A DNA stretch of 54,781 bases, taken from positions 1 through 54,781 of the forward strand of contig CANQUG010000019.1 in assembly GCA_947626985.1 (NCBI GenBank), in the 5' to 3' direction. Below are positions 25,356-33,966 of the stretch, in pieces. Position 1 is the first letter of the stretch. Every line of letters starts with the position of its first letter. Made by a program: the position numbers and the translations under genes. The notes beneath the pieces were generated by a model, which was given only the letters and a program-made list of their open reading frames with translations, had not been told where the DNA came from and made no database searches. This stretch comes from an uncultured Lachnospiraceae bacterium. GTDB taxonomy: Bacteria; Bacillota; Clostridia; Lachnospirales; Lachnospiraceae.

Positions 25356-26807
25356 TTATTCTTTGCTTGCCAGGAACTCATCAAGCTGTTTCTGCTTTTC
25401 CGCGATGATATCATTGATACCGGCGGCTTCCAGTTCCTCCAGGAACTTGGGAAGATTTTCCGCGGGGTCGATGGCGCCCCAGTGGAGAGCAGTGTGGTAG
25501 GAGGAAACAACGTTGTTGCAGTTGGTCACCTGATTCAGAACAGGATTGCTGTCCCAGGAGAAACCATGAGCGGGGCTGGGCTTGCCGGAATCGTTAAACT
25601 CTTTCAGCTTTGTCCACAGATCCGCGTCCGCGCCTTCCCAGATCGGGGTGATCTGTTGATTCGGCCAGCTCCAGTCAACGGAAGAATATCCGCTGGCGTT
25701 GGGCTCCACGCCTTCAGGAGTCGTGATGAAGGTCTTGGTGTCGTCGGTGTATACCCAGTGTTTGCCTTCGATACCGTTCACGAACAGGTTGGAAATTTCA
25801 GGATCGGTGTACATCAGGTTCCACAGCTCCATTGCCTTTTCCGGATTTGCGGAGCAGTACGGAATGATGAAGGAGTTGCCGTTGGAGATATCGGTGTATT
25901 TGTAGGGCTCAATGACCTTCATGAATACGGCCTCTTTGCCGTTGGATTTGTAGGTCTCCAGCTCTTTGCCGGGCTTCCAGTTTTCGAACATGGCAAAACC
26001 GTTTCCGGACAGCAGGTTGTTTTCAGTGGTAGTGGTGGCGTCAGGCATAACCAGGCCTTCCTGATTCCACTGGTACATCATTTCGCAGAACTCGCGGTAG
26101 CTGTCGGTAGCGTAGAAGTTTACCACCTCTGTGCTGTCGGACAGCGCATTTTCCAGAACGCCCAGGCTGTCTCCCAGAGGATCGATGGGCAGACTTTCCT
26201 GCATTCCTCCGCCGGCCCATGTGGGAACTAACGGATACATATCGGGATAAGCTTCATGAACCTTGACAAGGATCTCATGCATATCGTCGTAGGTGCCGTA
26301 CTCGGGAACCTCGATGCCGAGCTCGTCAACGATATCCTTGCGCATGCAGAATCCGGCGGAACGGGAGGTATCGTGCATGTTCGGAAGGGCGTAGAGCACG
26401 CCGCCGAAACGGCAGGCGTCCAGGTCTACCGGATTGATAACCTCCAGAGCGCCCTGGCCGTACTCCGCTACCAGATCATCCAGCGGCTCCGCGTAATTGT
26501 TGCGGACGATGGAAGCCAGCTGTCCGTTTACATTATTATAGTTCAAAAGGTCGATCTCTTCGCCGGAGGTGAGAGCCAGGTTGATCTGCTCTGCGTCCTG
26601 GCCGCGCACCAGCTCGATTTCTACGCCGATCTTTTCCCGGGTGATCTCGCTGATCGCAGCGGCGACTTCCTCGCAGTCCTCTGTGTCGGCGGTTCCTACG
26701 CCCCACACAACCAGTTTGGTGATGTCGCCGTCGGCGTACACCGCTGTTCCTGTCGCCATCAGGCCGGCTGTTAAAAGAATCGCGCCCTGTTTCCAATGTT
26801 TCATCAT
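25356..26807 (-). CDS. Sugar ABC transporter substrate-binding protein (DUF3502 type)
   Basis: 483 residues. A signal peptide (MMKHWKQGAILLTAGLMA...AVYADGD) precedes an extracellular solute-binding domain (LVVWGVGTADTED, GQDAEQINLALTSGEEIDLL); the C-terminal GFSWDSNPV...TALHWGAIDP and LPKFLEELEAAGINDIIAEK segments match the DUF3502 tail of LipO-type proteins. It captures an oligosaccharide for the two permeases downstream. Unlike most Gram-positive relatives no lipobox cysteine is visible after the signal helix. An AAGGAG site lies 9 nt before the first ATG; the second ATG is also usable. Confidence 0.9.
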   Translation of the reverse strand: MMKHWKQGAILLTAGLMATGTAVYADGDITKLVVWGVGTADTEDCEEVAAAISEITREKIGVEIELVRGQDAEQINLALTSGEEIDLLNYNNVNGQLASIVRNNYAEPLDDLVAEYGQGALEVINPVDLDACRFGGVLYALPNMHDTSRSAGFCMRKDIVDELGIEVPEYGTYDDMHEILVKVHEAYPDMYPLVPTWAGGGMQESLPIDPLGDSLGVLENALSDSTEVVNFYATDSYREFCEMMYQWNQEGLVMPDATTTTENNLLSGNGFAMFENWKPGKELETYKSNGKEAVFMKVIEPYKYTDISNGNSFIIPYCSANPEKAMELWNLMYTDPEISNLFVNGIEGKHWVYTDDTKTFITTPEGVEPNASGYSSVDWSWPNQQITPIWEGADADLWTKLKEFNDSGKPSPAHGFSWDSNPVLNQVTNCNNVVSSYHTALHWGAIDPAENLPKFLEELEAAGINDIIAEKQKQLDEFLASKE

Positions 26808-27119
26808 GATACTTCACTCCTTATAAAATATAGTAGTAGTTATTTGAGCCCCTCTCCAAGGGCTGTTGGTTCGCTGCCGTTTCTTCGGGGACAGCTTCAG
26901 GTGCTTATGCGGCTGCCGCGGGAAATGCGGCGCTGTCAGATTTCCCGGGCGGCCCGCAGCCTGTCTGATACTGTTTCGTCATATCTTTTCCTCCTTCCCC
27001 TTTCACAGGTTTTTACGGGAACCTGTGCAGATATATACCTTTTCTTTCATTCGCTTTGCCCGCTTCTTTCATTCTGAACTCTGCATGGTATCATTCGCGT
27101 CATGAATTTTCCTGATATA
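26808..27119. other. Leader and promoter region of the sugar importer
   Basis: No gene seen. It holds the 5' leader of the binding-protein gene on the minus strand and the inverted repeat at 27004-27027. Sequence from 27060 to 27340 is AT-rich. Confidence 0.5.
27004..27027. promoter_or_regulatory. Perfect 8-8-8 inverted repeat
   Basis: CACAGGTT, 8-bp spacer, AACCTGTG, with no adjacent T-run. It is an operator or RNA hairpin in the leader of the sugar importer. The spacing equals that of the repeat before the formate dehydrogenase (30547-30570). Confidence 0.5.
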
Positions 27120-27133
27120 ATAAAACGTTTTAT
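27120..27133. promoter_or_regulatory. LacI-type operator
   Basis: A perfect 14-bp palindrome ATAAAACGTTTTAT with the central CG typical of LacI-family operators. It lies about 310 bp before the sugar-binding-protein gene, in its AT-rich promoter region; the LacI gene at 22197 is the obvious regulator. Confidence 0.65.
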
Positions 27134-27467
27134 AATAGTTATAATGAGTATTTATGCCTACAAAATCCGATATTATTGGAAAAATATTTCAATATATTGT
27201 GAAATTTTAAATTTATAGATTTAACGTTAAACTTACAATTGATATAATGACACCTATTCGGCCGTTTTGTCAACCTGAATTGTATATAAATATATAAATT
27301 TGGAGAATATGCACAAATTATGCAGTAATTTTTTGTTATATATTATTTTTGAATCGTTTAACCATGAAACTGGATTTAAGGACTCCGGGTTCTTCGGCTC
27401 CGGTGTCTCCTTCCGGCCGATTTATTATATTTTTCGATAGATCCGGCTTCTTATTATATTTTTTTGT

Positions 27468-27496
27468 TAGACAGAATTTTTGGAAAAGGATATACT
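27468..27496 (+). promoter_or_regulatory. Predicted yedE promoter
   Basis: TAGACA (27468-27473), 17 bp, TATACT (27491-27496), about 50 bp before the yedE start. Confidence 0.55.
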
Positions 27497-27546
27497 GAAC
27501 ATACAAATTGTGCCGAATGCGCACAAGAAGGAGGAAAAAAGGAAAT

Positions 27547-28638
27547 ATGAATTTATCGGATTCAAAAGCGAAACTGACGTTTGCCGGTATTGTGTGCGGT
27601 CTGGTGGCGGCCTGCCTGGCATATTTCGGCAATCCGGCCAACATGGCGTTCTGTATTGCATGCTTTGTGAGAGACACGGCGGGAGCGCTGGGCATGCATT
27701 CCGCGGCTGCCGTGCAGTATGCAAGACCGGAAATCATCGGGCTGATCTGCGGCTCCTTTCTGATCGCCGTTGTGACGAAGGAGTATCGCTCTACGGCCGG
27801 GTCTTCTCCCATGATCCGCTTCATTTTGGGAATCGTGATCATGGTGGGGAGTCTGGTATTTCTGGGTTGTCCTCTCCGGATGGTTATCCGTATGTCTGCG
27901 GGAGATTTGAATGCCTGGGTAGCCCTTGTAGGCTTTATTCTGGGAGTATGCACGGGAGTTCTGGCGCTGAAGAACGGCTTCAGTCTGGGGCGTTCTCATG
28001 AGGCCAACGCCGGCAGCGGCGCGGTTCTGCCGGCGCTGATGGCGGGAATCCTGATTCTGGCCGTGGCTACTCCGCTGCTGAAATTCAGCGAGTCGGGCCC
28101 CGGAAGCATGCATGCGCCGCTGATGATTTCTCTTATCGGCGGACTGATTTTCGGCGCCTTTGCCCAGAAATCCCGCATGTGCTTTGCCGGAAGTATCCGG
28201 GATATCGTGCTGATGAAGAACTTTGACCTGATCTGCGTGATCGGCGGAGTGTTTGTTGTAATGCTGGTCTACAATGTGGCTATGGGAAAATTTGTACTCG
28301 GCTTCAATACGCCGGGCGTGATCGCTCATTCGGAATTTCTGTGGAACATTCTGGGAATGTACGCGGTAGGCTTTGCGGCGGTGCTTGCAGGCGGATGCCC
28401 GCTGCGTCAGCTGATCCTTGCGGGACAGGGTTCCTCGGACGCCGCGGTGACGGTGCTGGGCCTGTTTGTGGGCGCGGCGCTTTGCCATAATTTCGGACTG
28501 GCGGCCAGCGGAACCGCTCTGAATGCGGAGACTCAGGAGATCGTGGCAGGGGCTGTGCCCGCTGCCGGAAAGATTGCCTGTGTGATCTGTATTCTGGTCT
28601 GCTTCGTCATCGGCTTTACGAATAAGAGAAAACAGTAA
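27547..28638 (+). CDS. yedE: YedE-family putative selenium transporter
   Basis: 363 residues, about ten membrane helices, made of two similar halves. Each half has cysteine motifs of the YeeE/YedE fold: FCIACFVRD and LGCPLRM in the first, KSRMCFAGSIRD and GGCPLRQL in the second. This fold moves thiosulfate or related sulfur/selenium species; the subgroup found next to TusA-like YedF and DUF3343 genes is tied to selenium use. AAGGAGG precedes ATG 27547. It starts a yedE-yedF-DUF3343 unit located between selD and the formate dehydrogenase genes. Direct transport of a selenium compound has inference status. Confidence 0.9.
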   Translation: MNLSDSKAKLTFAGIVCGLVAACLAYFGNPANMAFCIACFVRDTAGALGMHSAAAVQYARPEIIGLICGSFLIAVVTKEYRSTAGSSPMIRFILGIVIMVGSLVFLGCPLRMVIRMSAGDLNAWVALVGFILGVCTGVLALKNGFSLGRSHEANAGSGAVLPALMAGILILAVATPLLKFSESGPGSMHAPLMISLIGGLIFGAFAQKSRMCFAGSIRDIVLMKNFDLICVIGGVFVVMLVYNVAMGKFVLGFNTPGVIAHSEFLWNILGMYAVGFAAVLAGGCPLRQLILAGQGSSDAAVTVLGLFVGAALCHNFGLAASGTALNAETQEIVAGAVPAAGKIACVICILVCFVIGFTNKRKQ

Positions 28639-28646
28639 AAACCTGT

Positions 28647-28722
28647 ATGCGCAGGAAGCGTGCGCGGGAAAAAAGAAATCCCTGAAGAAATACCATCATG
28701 CGCAGAAGCAATGCGCGGGAAA
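28647..28722 (+). repeat. Direct repeat between yedE and yedF
   Basis: Two copies of ATGCGCAG..AAGC..TGCGCGGGAAA start 51 bp apart (28647 and 28698). The second ends at the yedF ribosome site. Each copy can fold through TGCGC-type pairing. Confidence 0.6.
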
Positions 28723-28731
28723 GGAGTAAAT

Positions 28732-28935
28732 ATGAAAATCGTGGATGCCAGAGGGTTATCCTGTCCGGAGCCTCTTATGCTGACTGCGGAGGCCCTGAAA
28801 AGCGGCGAAGGTCCCGTGAAGGTGCTGGTGAGCGAGCCGCATCAGAGGACCAATGTGGAAAAATACGCCAAAGATCACGGAAAAAAGGCGGTTACCAGGG
28901 AAACAGGCTCGGAGTTCGAGATTGTGATTCAGTGA
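28732..28935 (+). CDS. yedF: TusA/SirA-like sulfur/selenium carrier (short YedF)
   Basis: 67 residues from ATG 28732 after AAAGGAG. MKIVDARGLSCPEPLM carries the TusA active-site Cys in CPEP (Cys11), and the rest is one TusA fold. Full YedF proteins have about 190-200 residues with an extra DsrE-like C-terminal domain, which is missing here, so this is a one-domain form. It probably carries persulfide or perselenide sulfur/selenium from YedE toward SelD. It lies between yedE and the DUF3343 gene. Confidence 0.85.
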   Translation: MKIVDARGLSCPEPLMLTAEALKSGEGPVKVLVSEPHQRTNVEKYAKDHGKKAVTRETGSEFEIVIQ

Positions 28936-28947
28936 CCGTGTGATGAG

Positions 28948-29187
28948 ATGATGAGGAAAAAAGAATTAAAACTGGTGATTACCTTTCACACCACAGCCGA
29001 CGCCATGGCTATGGAAAAAGTCTGTAAGCTGCATGACGCTCCCGGGAGGCTGATCCCCGTACCAAGGTCCATTTCCGCCGGATGCGGTCTGGCCTGGTGC
29101 GCGGATCCGGACTGCCGGGAAAGCCTGAAAGCGCTGATGGCTCAGGCGGGTGTAAAAGAAGAAGAACTGCATGAATGCATGGTATGA
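28948..29187 (+). CDS. DUF3343 putative Se/S carrier protein
   Basis: 79 residues. The fold starts KKELKLVITFHTTADAMAMEKVCKLHDAPGRL (quoted in part), then ISAGCGLAWCA, whose two cysteines are the conserved pair of the family. DUF3343 proteins sit beside selenium genes (selD, yedE, yedF) in many anaerobes and are thought to carry selenium or sulfur. It follows yedF after 12 bp; two ATG codons in a row (28948, 28951) are possible starts and the ribosome site is weak. Confidence 0.8.
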   Translation: MMRKKELKLVITFHTTADAMAMEKVCKLHDAPGRLIPVPRSISAGCGLAWCADPDCRESLKALMAQAGVKEEELHECMV

Positions 29188-29381
29188 TACGGAGGGGCTG
29201 CGCGCTGGAAGCATGGATCGTGCAAAGCGGAGCTTCGAGGACAGACAGGCTTTTCTGAAAAAAGACGCACGATGCTTCCTGATTTGTAAAATATACGAAA
29301 TTAATCCGAATTTATTGACATGGAGGAGAACAAATCGTATACTGCAGAAAGAAATTGAAAAATATACCGGGAGGTGCGTAC

Positions 29382-30143
29382 ATGTTCAGAGAGGAATATC
29401 AGGCAGTGTCGGAGCTTGCGCTTGCGAAATACAGATTTCTGAAAAAGAATCCGGCCGGCTATTTTGTGGCGTCCATGATGGCCGGCCTGTTTATTGCCAT
29501 AGGGAGCATCATAATGGGAATCGTGGGAAGCGCAGGGCTGCCGGCACAGAAGCTGCTCAACGGTCTGGTGTTTTCCGTGGGGCTGTGTCTGGTAACCATA
29601 GCGGGGGCGGAGCTGTTCACGGGAAATAATTTTGTAATGGCCTCAGGCGTTCTGAAAAGAACGGTGACCCCGGGACAGGCGGTGAAGCTGTGGATCGTCT
29701 GCTATATCGGAAATTTTGCCGGCTCTGTCATTTCAGCGGTCCTGTTTGTGATGACAGGGCTTTCCAGCGGTGATACGGGAGCGTATTTTGCGGGTATTGC
29801 CGCGGCGAAGATGGCCGGAACGCCCGTGAATCTTTTTGCGAAAGCGATCCTGTGCAATATTCTGGTCTGCCTGGCCATCTGGTGCGGTACAAAGCTGAAG
29901 TCCGAGGGCGCGCGTATCGCCATGAATTACGCCTGTGTGACTACCTTTGTGGCATGCGGATTTGAGCACAGCGTCGCCAATATGACATTTCTCGCCATTG
30001 GCCTGCTGAATCCCATGGGCGCCGCGGTGAGTCTGAACGGGGCGGTTTATAATCTCCTGATGGTTACTCTGGGAAATATGGCGGGGGGAATCGTTTTTGT
30101 AGCGCTTCCGTACTGTCTGATATCCAGTACGGCGCAGCATTAA
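29382..30143 (+). CDS. Formate/nitrite transporter family channel
   Basis: 253 residues with six membrane helices and the FNT marks GLFIAIGSIIMGIVG, LVTIAGAELFTGNN (omega-loop region before helix 3), CNILVCLAIWCG, and GFEHSVANM (conserved His of the gate). ATG 29382 follows GGGAGGTGCG. It lies just upstream of the formate dehydrogenase/hydrogenase genes, so formate movement across the membrane, FocA/FdhC-like, is the most likely role; nitrite or hydrosulfide are family alternatives. Confidence 0.92.
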   Translation: MFREEYQAVSELALAKYRFLKKNPAGYFVASMMAGLFIAIGSIIMGIVGSAGLPAQKLLNGLVFSVGLCLVTIAGAELFTGNNFVMASGVLKRTVTPGQAVKLWIVCYIGNFAGSVISAVLFVMTGLSSGDTGAYFAGIAAAKMAGTPVNLFAKAILCNILVCLAIWCGTKLKSEGARIAMNYACVTTFVACGFEHSVANMTFLAIGLLNPMGAAVSLNGAVYNLLMVTLGNMAGGIVFVALPYCLISSTAQH

Positions 30144-30282
30144 TTATCGAGTAATCAGCATCCGCTGTCCGCGCCGTTACTGCGTTGTCATCAGTCAGTG
30201 ACGGAACCCCATCGCTTCCTTCTTCCCGCCTTGTGTTGAGACGGATATCAGGCACTGATTACTTCGATATTAATGCAGCGCT
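30131..30282. repeat. Long imperfect inverted repeat after the formate channel gene
   Basis: Arms 30131-30160 and 30250-30282 (cores GAGTAATCAG and CTGATTACTTC) are nearly complementary over about 28 bp, with a nested CCGTTACTG/CAGTGACGG stem in between. The left arm covers the channel stop codon. It could be a structured 3' RNA end or a MITE-like insertion; no target duplication is clear. Confidence 0.5.
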
Positions 30283-30394
30283 GTACTGGTGAAAACAAAA
30301 GGGGGATTTCTGCGGGAGCGAGGACGGATGAGGGGAACCGTCCGGCGGAGGCAGGAAGATTTCCGAATGAGAATACGAAAAAGCGCTAAAGAGG

Positions 30395-30428
30395 AATCCC
30401 GATCTGAAAAAAGGTCGGGATTGTTTTA
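30395..30428 (+). terminator. Terminator or attenuator before fdh genes
   Basis: AATCCCGA (30395-30402) pairs with TCGGGATT (30415-30422), then GTTTTAT. It lies 150 bp before the formate dehydrogenase promoter and closes the upstream transcript. A GGACGG/CCGTCC stem lies before it (about 30333-30354). Confidence 0.75.
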
Positions 30429-30546
30429 TGCAGAAAAAACTTTTCCGTGATATTTCGGGATAACTGCCGGAGGAAGAGATCTGTTTTATTCCGCCGTGCA
30501 ATGGATAAAATTTGTCAGTTTTTGTGGGGAAAAAACTGCGGAAATC

Positions 30547-30570
30547 TGTGGATTACAGATAAAATCCACA
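30547..30570. promoter_or_regulatory. Operator-like inverted repeat before the fdh promoter
   Basis: TGTGGATT, 8 bp, AATCCACA; ends 8 bp before the -35 box. An activator position suits a LysR-type regulator such as that at 21143, but this is inference. Confidence 0.55.
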
Positions 30571-30578
30571 AAAATTCG

Positions 30579-30607
30579 TTGCCTGTGTGGTAAACAAGTG
30601 ATAAAAT
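30579..30607 (+). promoter_or_regulatory. Promoter of the formate dehydrogenase/hydrogenase operon
   Basis: TTGCCT (30579-30584), 17 bp, TAAAAT (30602-30607); the first gene begins 46 bp later. The weak -35 agrees with a need for an activator. Confidence 0.65.
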
Positions 30608-30652
30608 AAAAGAAGCAGTATGTAAATGCAAAATGAACAAGGAGGTCAAGGC

Positions 30653-32842
30653 ATGGCTTTGAAACAAGTACAGACAACCTGCCCTTACTGCGGCGCAGGC
30701 TGTCAGATCATGTTCACAGTGGACGCCGACGCAAATAAAATTGTGGAAGCTGTTCCCGCCGACGGCAGGACCAACGCGGGAACCCTGTGTCTGAAGGGCC
30801 ATTACGGATGGGATTATCTGAACGATCCCCAGATACTCACCAAGCGTCTCCGTAAACCCATGATCCGCAAAGGCGGCAAGAAATCTCCTCTGGAGGAAGT
30901 TTCCTGGGAGGAAGCCATCTCGTATGTGGCTGCGAAACTCACTGAGATCAAAGAGAAATTTGGTCCGGATTCCATCATGGGCACGGGATCTGCCCGTGGC
31001 GCGGGAAATGAGGCCAACTATCTCATGCAGAAATTCATGCGCGCGTGCATCGGCACCAATAACGTCGATCACTGCGCGCGAATATGACATGCGCCTTCGG
31101 TAGCGGGTCTACTGTATTCTTTAGGTTCAGGCGCTATGTCCATGGGCATCCCGGAGATCGAGGATGCAGGCTGCTTACTGTGCTTCGGTTATAACGGAGC
31201 GGATTCCCATCCCATCGTCGCCAGACGGATCGTCCGGGGCAGACAGAAGGGGATGAAGATCATCTGTGCAGATCCCCGTGTGACGGAGACTGCGAGAATC
31301 TCTGATATTCACCTGCAGTTAAAGGGCGGTTCCAACCTGGCTCTGGTCAACGCCATGGCCAACGTCATCTGGACGGAGGGACTTGCCGATACGCAGTTTA
31401 TTGAAGAGCATACCAAAGGCTACGACGAATTCCTGAAAGTGATCGAAAAATATACTCCCGAATACGCGGAGCCCATCACTCACATTCCGGCGGAGGAGAT
31501 CCGTAAGGCCGCCCGCATGTACGCCACCACCAAGCCCGCCATGATTCTTTACGGCATGGGCGTGTGCCAGTTTACCCAGGCAGTGGACGTGGTGAAGGGT
31601 CTGGCGAACCTGGCCCTTATGACCGGAAACTTCGGAGGCCCGTCCATGGGTATCGGTCCTGTCCGCGGACAGAACAACGTACAGGGCGCCTGCGATATGG
31701 GAGCTCTTCCCAACTCCTATCCGGGCTATCAGAATGTGACGGATCCGGCAGTGAGAGAGAAGTTTGAAAAAGCCTGGGGCGTTCCCCTTTCTGACAAGGT
31801 GGGCTGTCCCATCACCCATGTTCCTCACCGCGTTCTTCACGAGGAGGACGAATCGAAGAGGATTCATGCGTATTACATTTTCGGAGAGGATCCTGCTCAG
31901 TCGGATCCCGATCTTGCGGAAGTGCGGGAGGCGCTGGACAAGTGTGATTTCGTGGTGATGCAGGATATCTATATGAATAAGACCGGTCTTTACGCGGACG
32001 TGATCCTTCCCGCCACCGCATGGGGCGAGAACGAGGGCGTGTACACCTGCGCGGACAGAGGTTTCCAGAGATTCCGGAAGCTGATCGAGCCGGAAGGCGA
32101 CCTAAAGCCCGACTGGCAGATCATTGCCGAGATTTCCACCGCCATGGGATATCCCATGAATTATAAGAACACGGAGGAGATCTGGGACGAGCTCATCGAC
32201 CTTTGCCCAAGCTTTAAGGGAGCCACCTACGAGAAGATCGAGAAATACGGCTGCGTGCAGTGGCCCTGCCGGGATAAATCCCTGGAGGATAAGGGAACTC
32301 CTTATCTTCATAAGAACGGCGTGTTTGCCACGGCGGACCATAAGGCGTTGTTCTACGGCACAGACTGGCATCCGCCTCTGGAGCTGGAGAATGACCAGTA
32401 TCCCATGACTCTTTCCACTGTCCGTGAAGTGGGACATTATTCCGTGCGTACCATGACCGGTAACTGCCGTACCCTCCGGAATCTGGAGGACGAGCCCGGC
32501 TGGGTGCAGATGAACACGGAAGACTGCAGGAGAATGGGATTTGTAAAAGGCGAGCTGGTGAAGATCCTGTCCAAGAGAGGATACTGCATCACCCGCTGCC
32601 TGCCCACAGACAGAGTAAAACCCGGCGCCACCTACATGACCTATCAGTGGTGGATCGGCGCCTGCAACGAACTGACCACCGCCAAGCTGGATCCCATCAG
32701 CAACACGCCGGAGTACAAGTATTGTGCCTGCCGTGTGGAAAAGATTGAGGATCAGGAGTGGGCGGAGCGCCATGTGATGGAGCTTTATGACGATATTCGC
32801 GCCCAGATGGGTATCGATACCGGAAAGGGGGCGAAGGCATGA
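30653..32842 (+). CDS. fdhF: Formate dehydrogenase catalytic subunit, selenocysteine-containing
   Basis: 729 residues with in-frame UGA at 31085-31087 giving Sec145. A [4Fe-4S] site C10-x2-C13-x3-C17...C46 (TCPYCGAGC and LCLKG) precedes the Sec context VDHCARI-Sec-HAPSVAGL, which matches E. coli FdhH. Downstream are the bis-MGD dinucleotide-binding domains and a C-terminal beta-barrel (TVREVGHYSVRTMTGNC). It oxidises formate or reduces CO2 at Mo or W. ATG 30653 follows AAGGAGG. The following genes encode two Fe-S subunits and an [FeFe] hydrogenase. This is one gene, not two; the gap at 31088-31135 is coding. Confidence 0.95.
31085..31114 (+). promoter_or_regulatory. Selenocysteine UGA and bacterial SECIS hairpin in fdhF
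   Basis: UGA 31085-31087, then stem CGGTAG/CTACTG (31098-31103, 31109-31114) with loop CGGGT that starts at +20. The GGGU loop and distance resemble the E. coli fdhF element, which binds SelB. Confidence 0.88.
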
Positions 32843-33378
32843 ATTACTTTGTAAAAGGAAACCCGGATCTGTGCATCGGCTGCCGTACCTGCATGATCGG
32901 CTGCGTGGTGGCTCACGAGGGCAAGCATATTTTCGAGATCGACCCGGATTCCTATACCTTTAATCCCAAGCTTCATATGGTAAAGACGGCGAAGCTGTCT
33001 GTTCCGGTACAGTGCAAGCACTGTGAGAATCCCGCCTGTATGGCAGTCTGCCCGGTGGGAGCCATCTCCCGCAAGGGAAATGCCGTGGTGATCGATACGG
33101 ACAAATGTATGGGCTGCAAGTCCTGTATGGACGCCTGTCCCTTCGGCGCCATTAATATGGTTCCGGTGGCGGGAAGCTCCCAGGCGGACGGGTCAGAGAA
33201 GGTAGTGGCCAATAAATGTGACCTGTGCAGCGGAATTCCTTCCGGTCCTGCCTGTGTCCGGGTCTGCCCCACGGCGGCTCTGACGCTGGTGACGGAGGAG
33301 GAGCTGGACAGCGCCATGGAAAAGAAACGTCAGGAAGCTGCAAGGACTGCTTACCGGGAAATGTATCCGCAAAAATAG
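32839..33378 (+). CDS. HycB/HydN-like four-[4Fe-4S] electron-transfer subunit 1
   Basis: 179 residues. Four Cys clusters are visible: CIGCRTCMIGCV, CKHCENPACMAVCP, CMGCKSCMDACP, and CDLCSGIPSGPACVRVCP. Such HycB/HydN proteins pass electrons between formate dehydrogenase and a partner. It overlaps the fdhF stop by ATGA (32839-32842) and is followed by a second copy after 12 bp. In hydrogen-dependent CO2 reductase one such subunit contacts the dehydrogenase and polymerises into filaments. Confidence 0.92.
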   Translation: MNYFVKGNPDLCIGCRTCMIGCVVAHEGKHIFEIDPDSYTFNPKLHMVKTAKLSVPVQCKHCENPACMAVCPVGAISRKGNAVVIDTDKCMGCKSCMDACPFGAINMVPVAGSSQADGSEKVVANKCDLCSGIPSGPACVRVCPTAALTLVTEEELDSAMEKKRQEAARTAYREMYPQK

Positions 33379-33390
33379 GAGGCCCGACAG

Positions 33391-33951
33391 ATGAAAAAAG
33401 AAATTGGATCCTTTGTTGTAGGGGACAGCACAAAATGCACAGGCTGCAAAGCCTGTGAGCTGGCCTGCTTTACCGTACACAGCCGTAAGGAGAATCCCGT
33501 CGGAAAAACGGTGGGGACTGTGACGGTTCCCGTTACTCCAAGGCTGTACCTCACGAAATTCGAGGGAGGCTGCATGCCCATCCAGTGCAAGCACTGCGAG
33601 GATGCGCCCTGCCTGAACGCCTGCACCAAGAAGGCCATCACCAGGATCGATCATCAGGTGATCGTGGATCAGGAGAAGTGCATCGGCTGTAAAGACTGTA
33701 TGCAGGCCTGCCCCTTCGGAGCGATCGCTCTCCTTCCTGTTTCAAAAGGAGGAAAGGTGGTGGCTCAGGTATCGGGAGAGACCAGAGTTTACGCTTCCAA
33801 GTGCGATCTCTGCCAGGGGATCGAGGGCGGTCCCGCCTGCGTGCGGGTTTGTCCTCATCAGGCACTTCGCCTGGTGGATCCCGAGGCGGAGCGGGAAGAA
33901 AAAAATATCAGAGCGGCGGAAGCTCTGCTTTTGACGAAAAACTGGAGATAA
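33391..33951 (+). CDS. HycB/HydN-like four-[4Fe-4S] electron-transfer subunit 2
   Basis: 186 residues, a paralogue of the preceding gene. Clusters: CTGCKACELACF, CKHCEDAPCLNACT, CIGCKDCMQACP, and CDLCQGIEGGPACVRVCP. The C-terminal helix (AEREEKNIRAAEALLL) differs from copy 1, so the two probably contact different partners: one the dehydrogenase, one the hydrogenase. AGGAGGCCCGACAG precedes ATG 33391. Confidence 0.92.
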   Translation: MKKEIGSFVVGDSTKCTGCKACELACFTVHSRKENPVGKTVGTVTVPVTPRLYLTKFEGGCMPIQCKHCEDAPCLNACTKKAITRIDHQVIVDQEKCIGCKDCMQACPFGAIALLPVSKGGKVVAQVSGETRVYASKCDLCQGIEGGPACVRVCPHQALRLVDPEAEREEKNIRAAEALLLTKNWR

Positions 33952-33966
33952 GGGAGGGCGAAATTC

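Noticed and set aside
30290..30440. Molybdenum-cofactor riboswitch before fdhF
   Set aside because: Hairpins exist but the conserved Moco motif sequence is not visible.
31085..31135. fdhF broken into two genes by a stop
   Set aside because: The stop is UGA in the conserved Sec context, followed by a SECIS hairpin, and the window has selA, selB, selD and tRNA-Sec.
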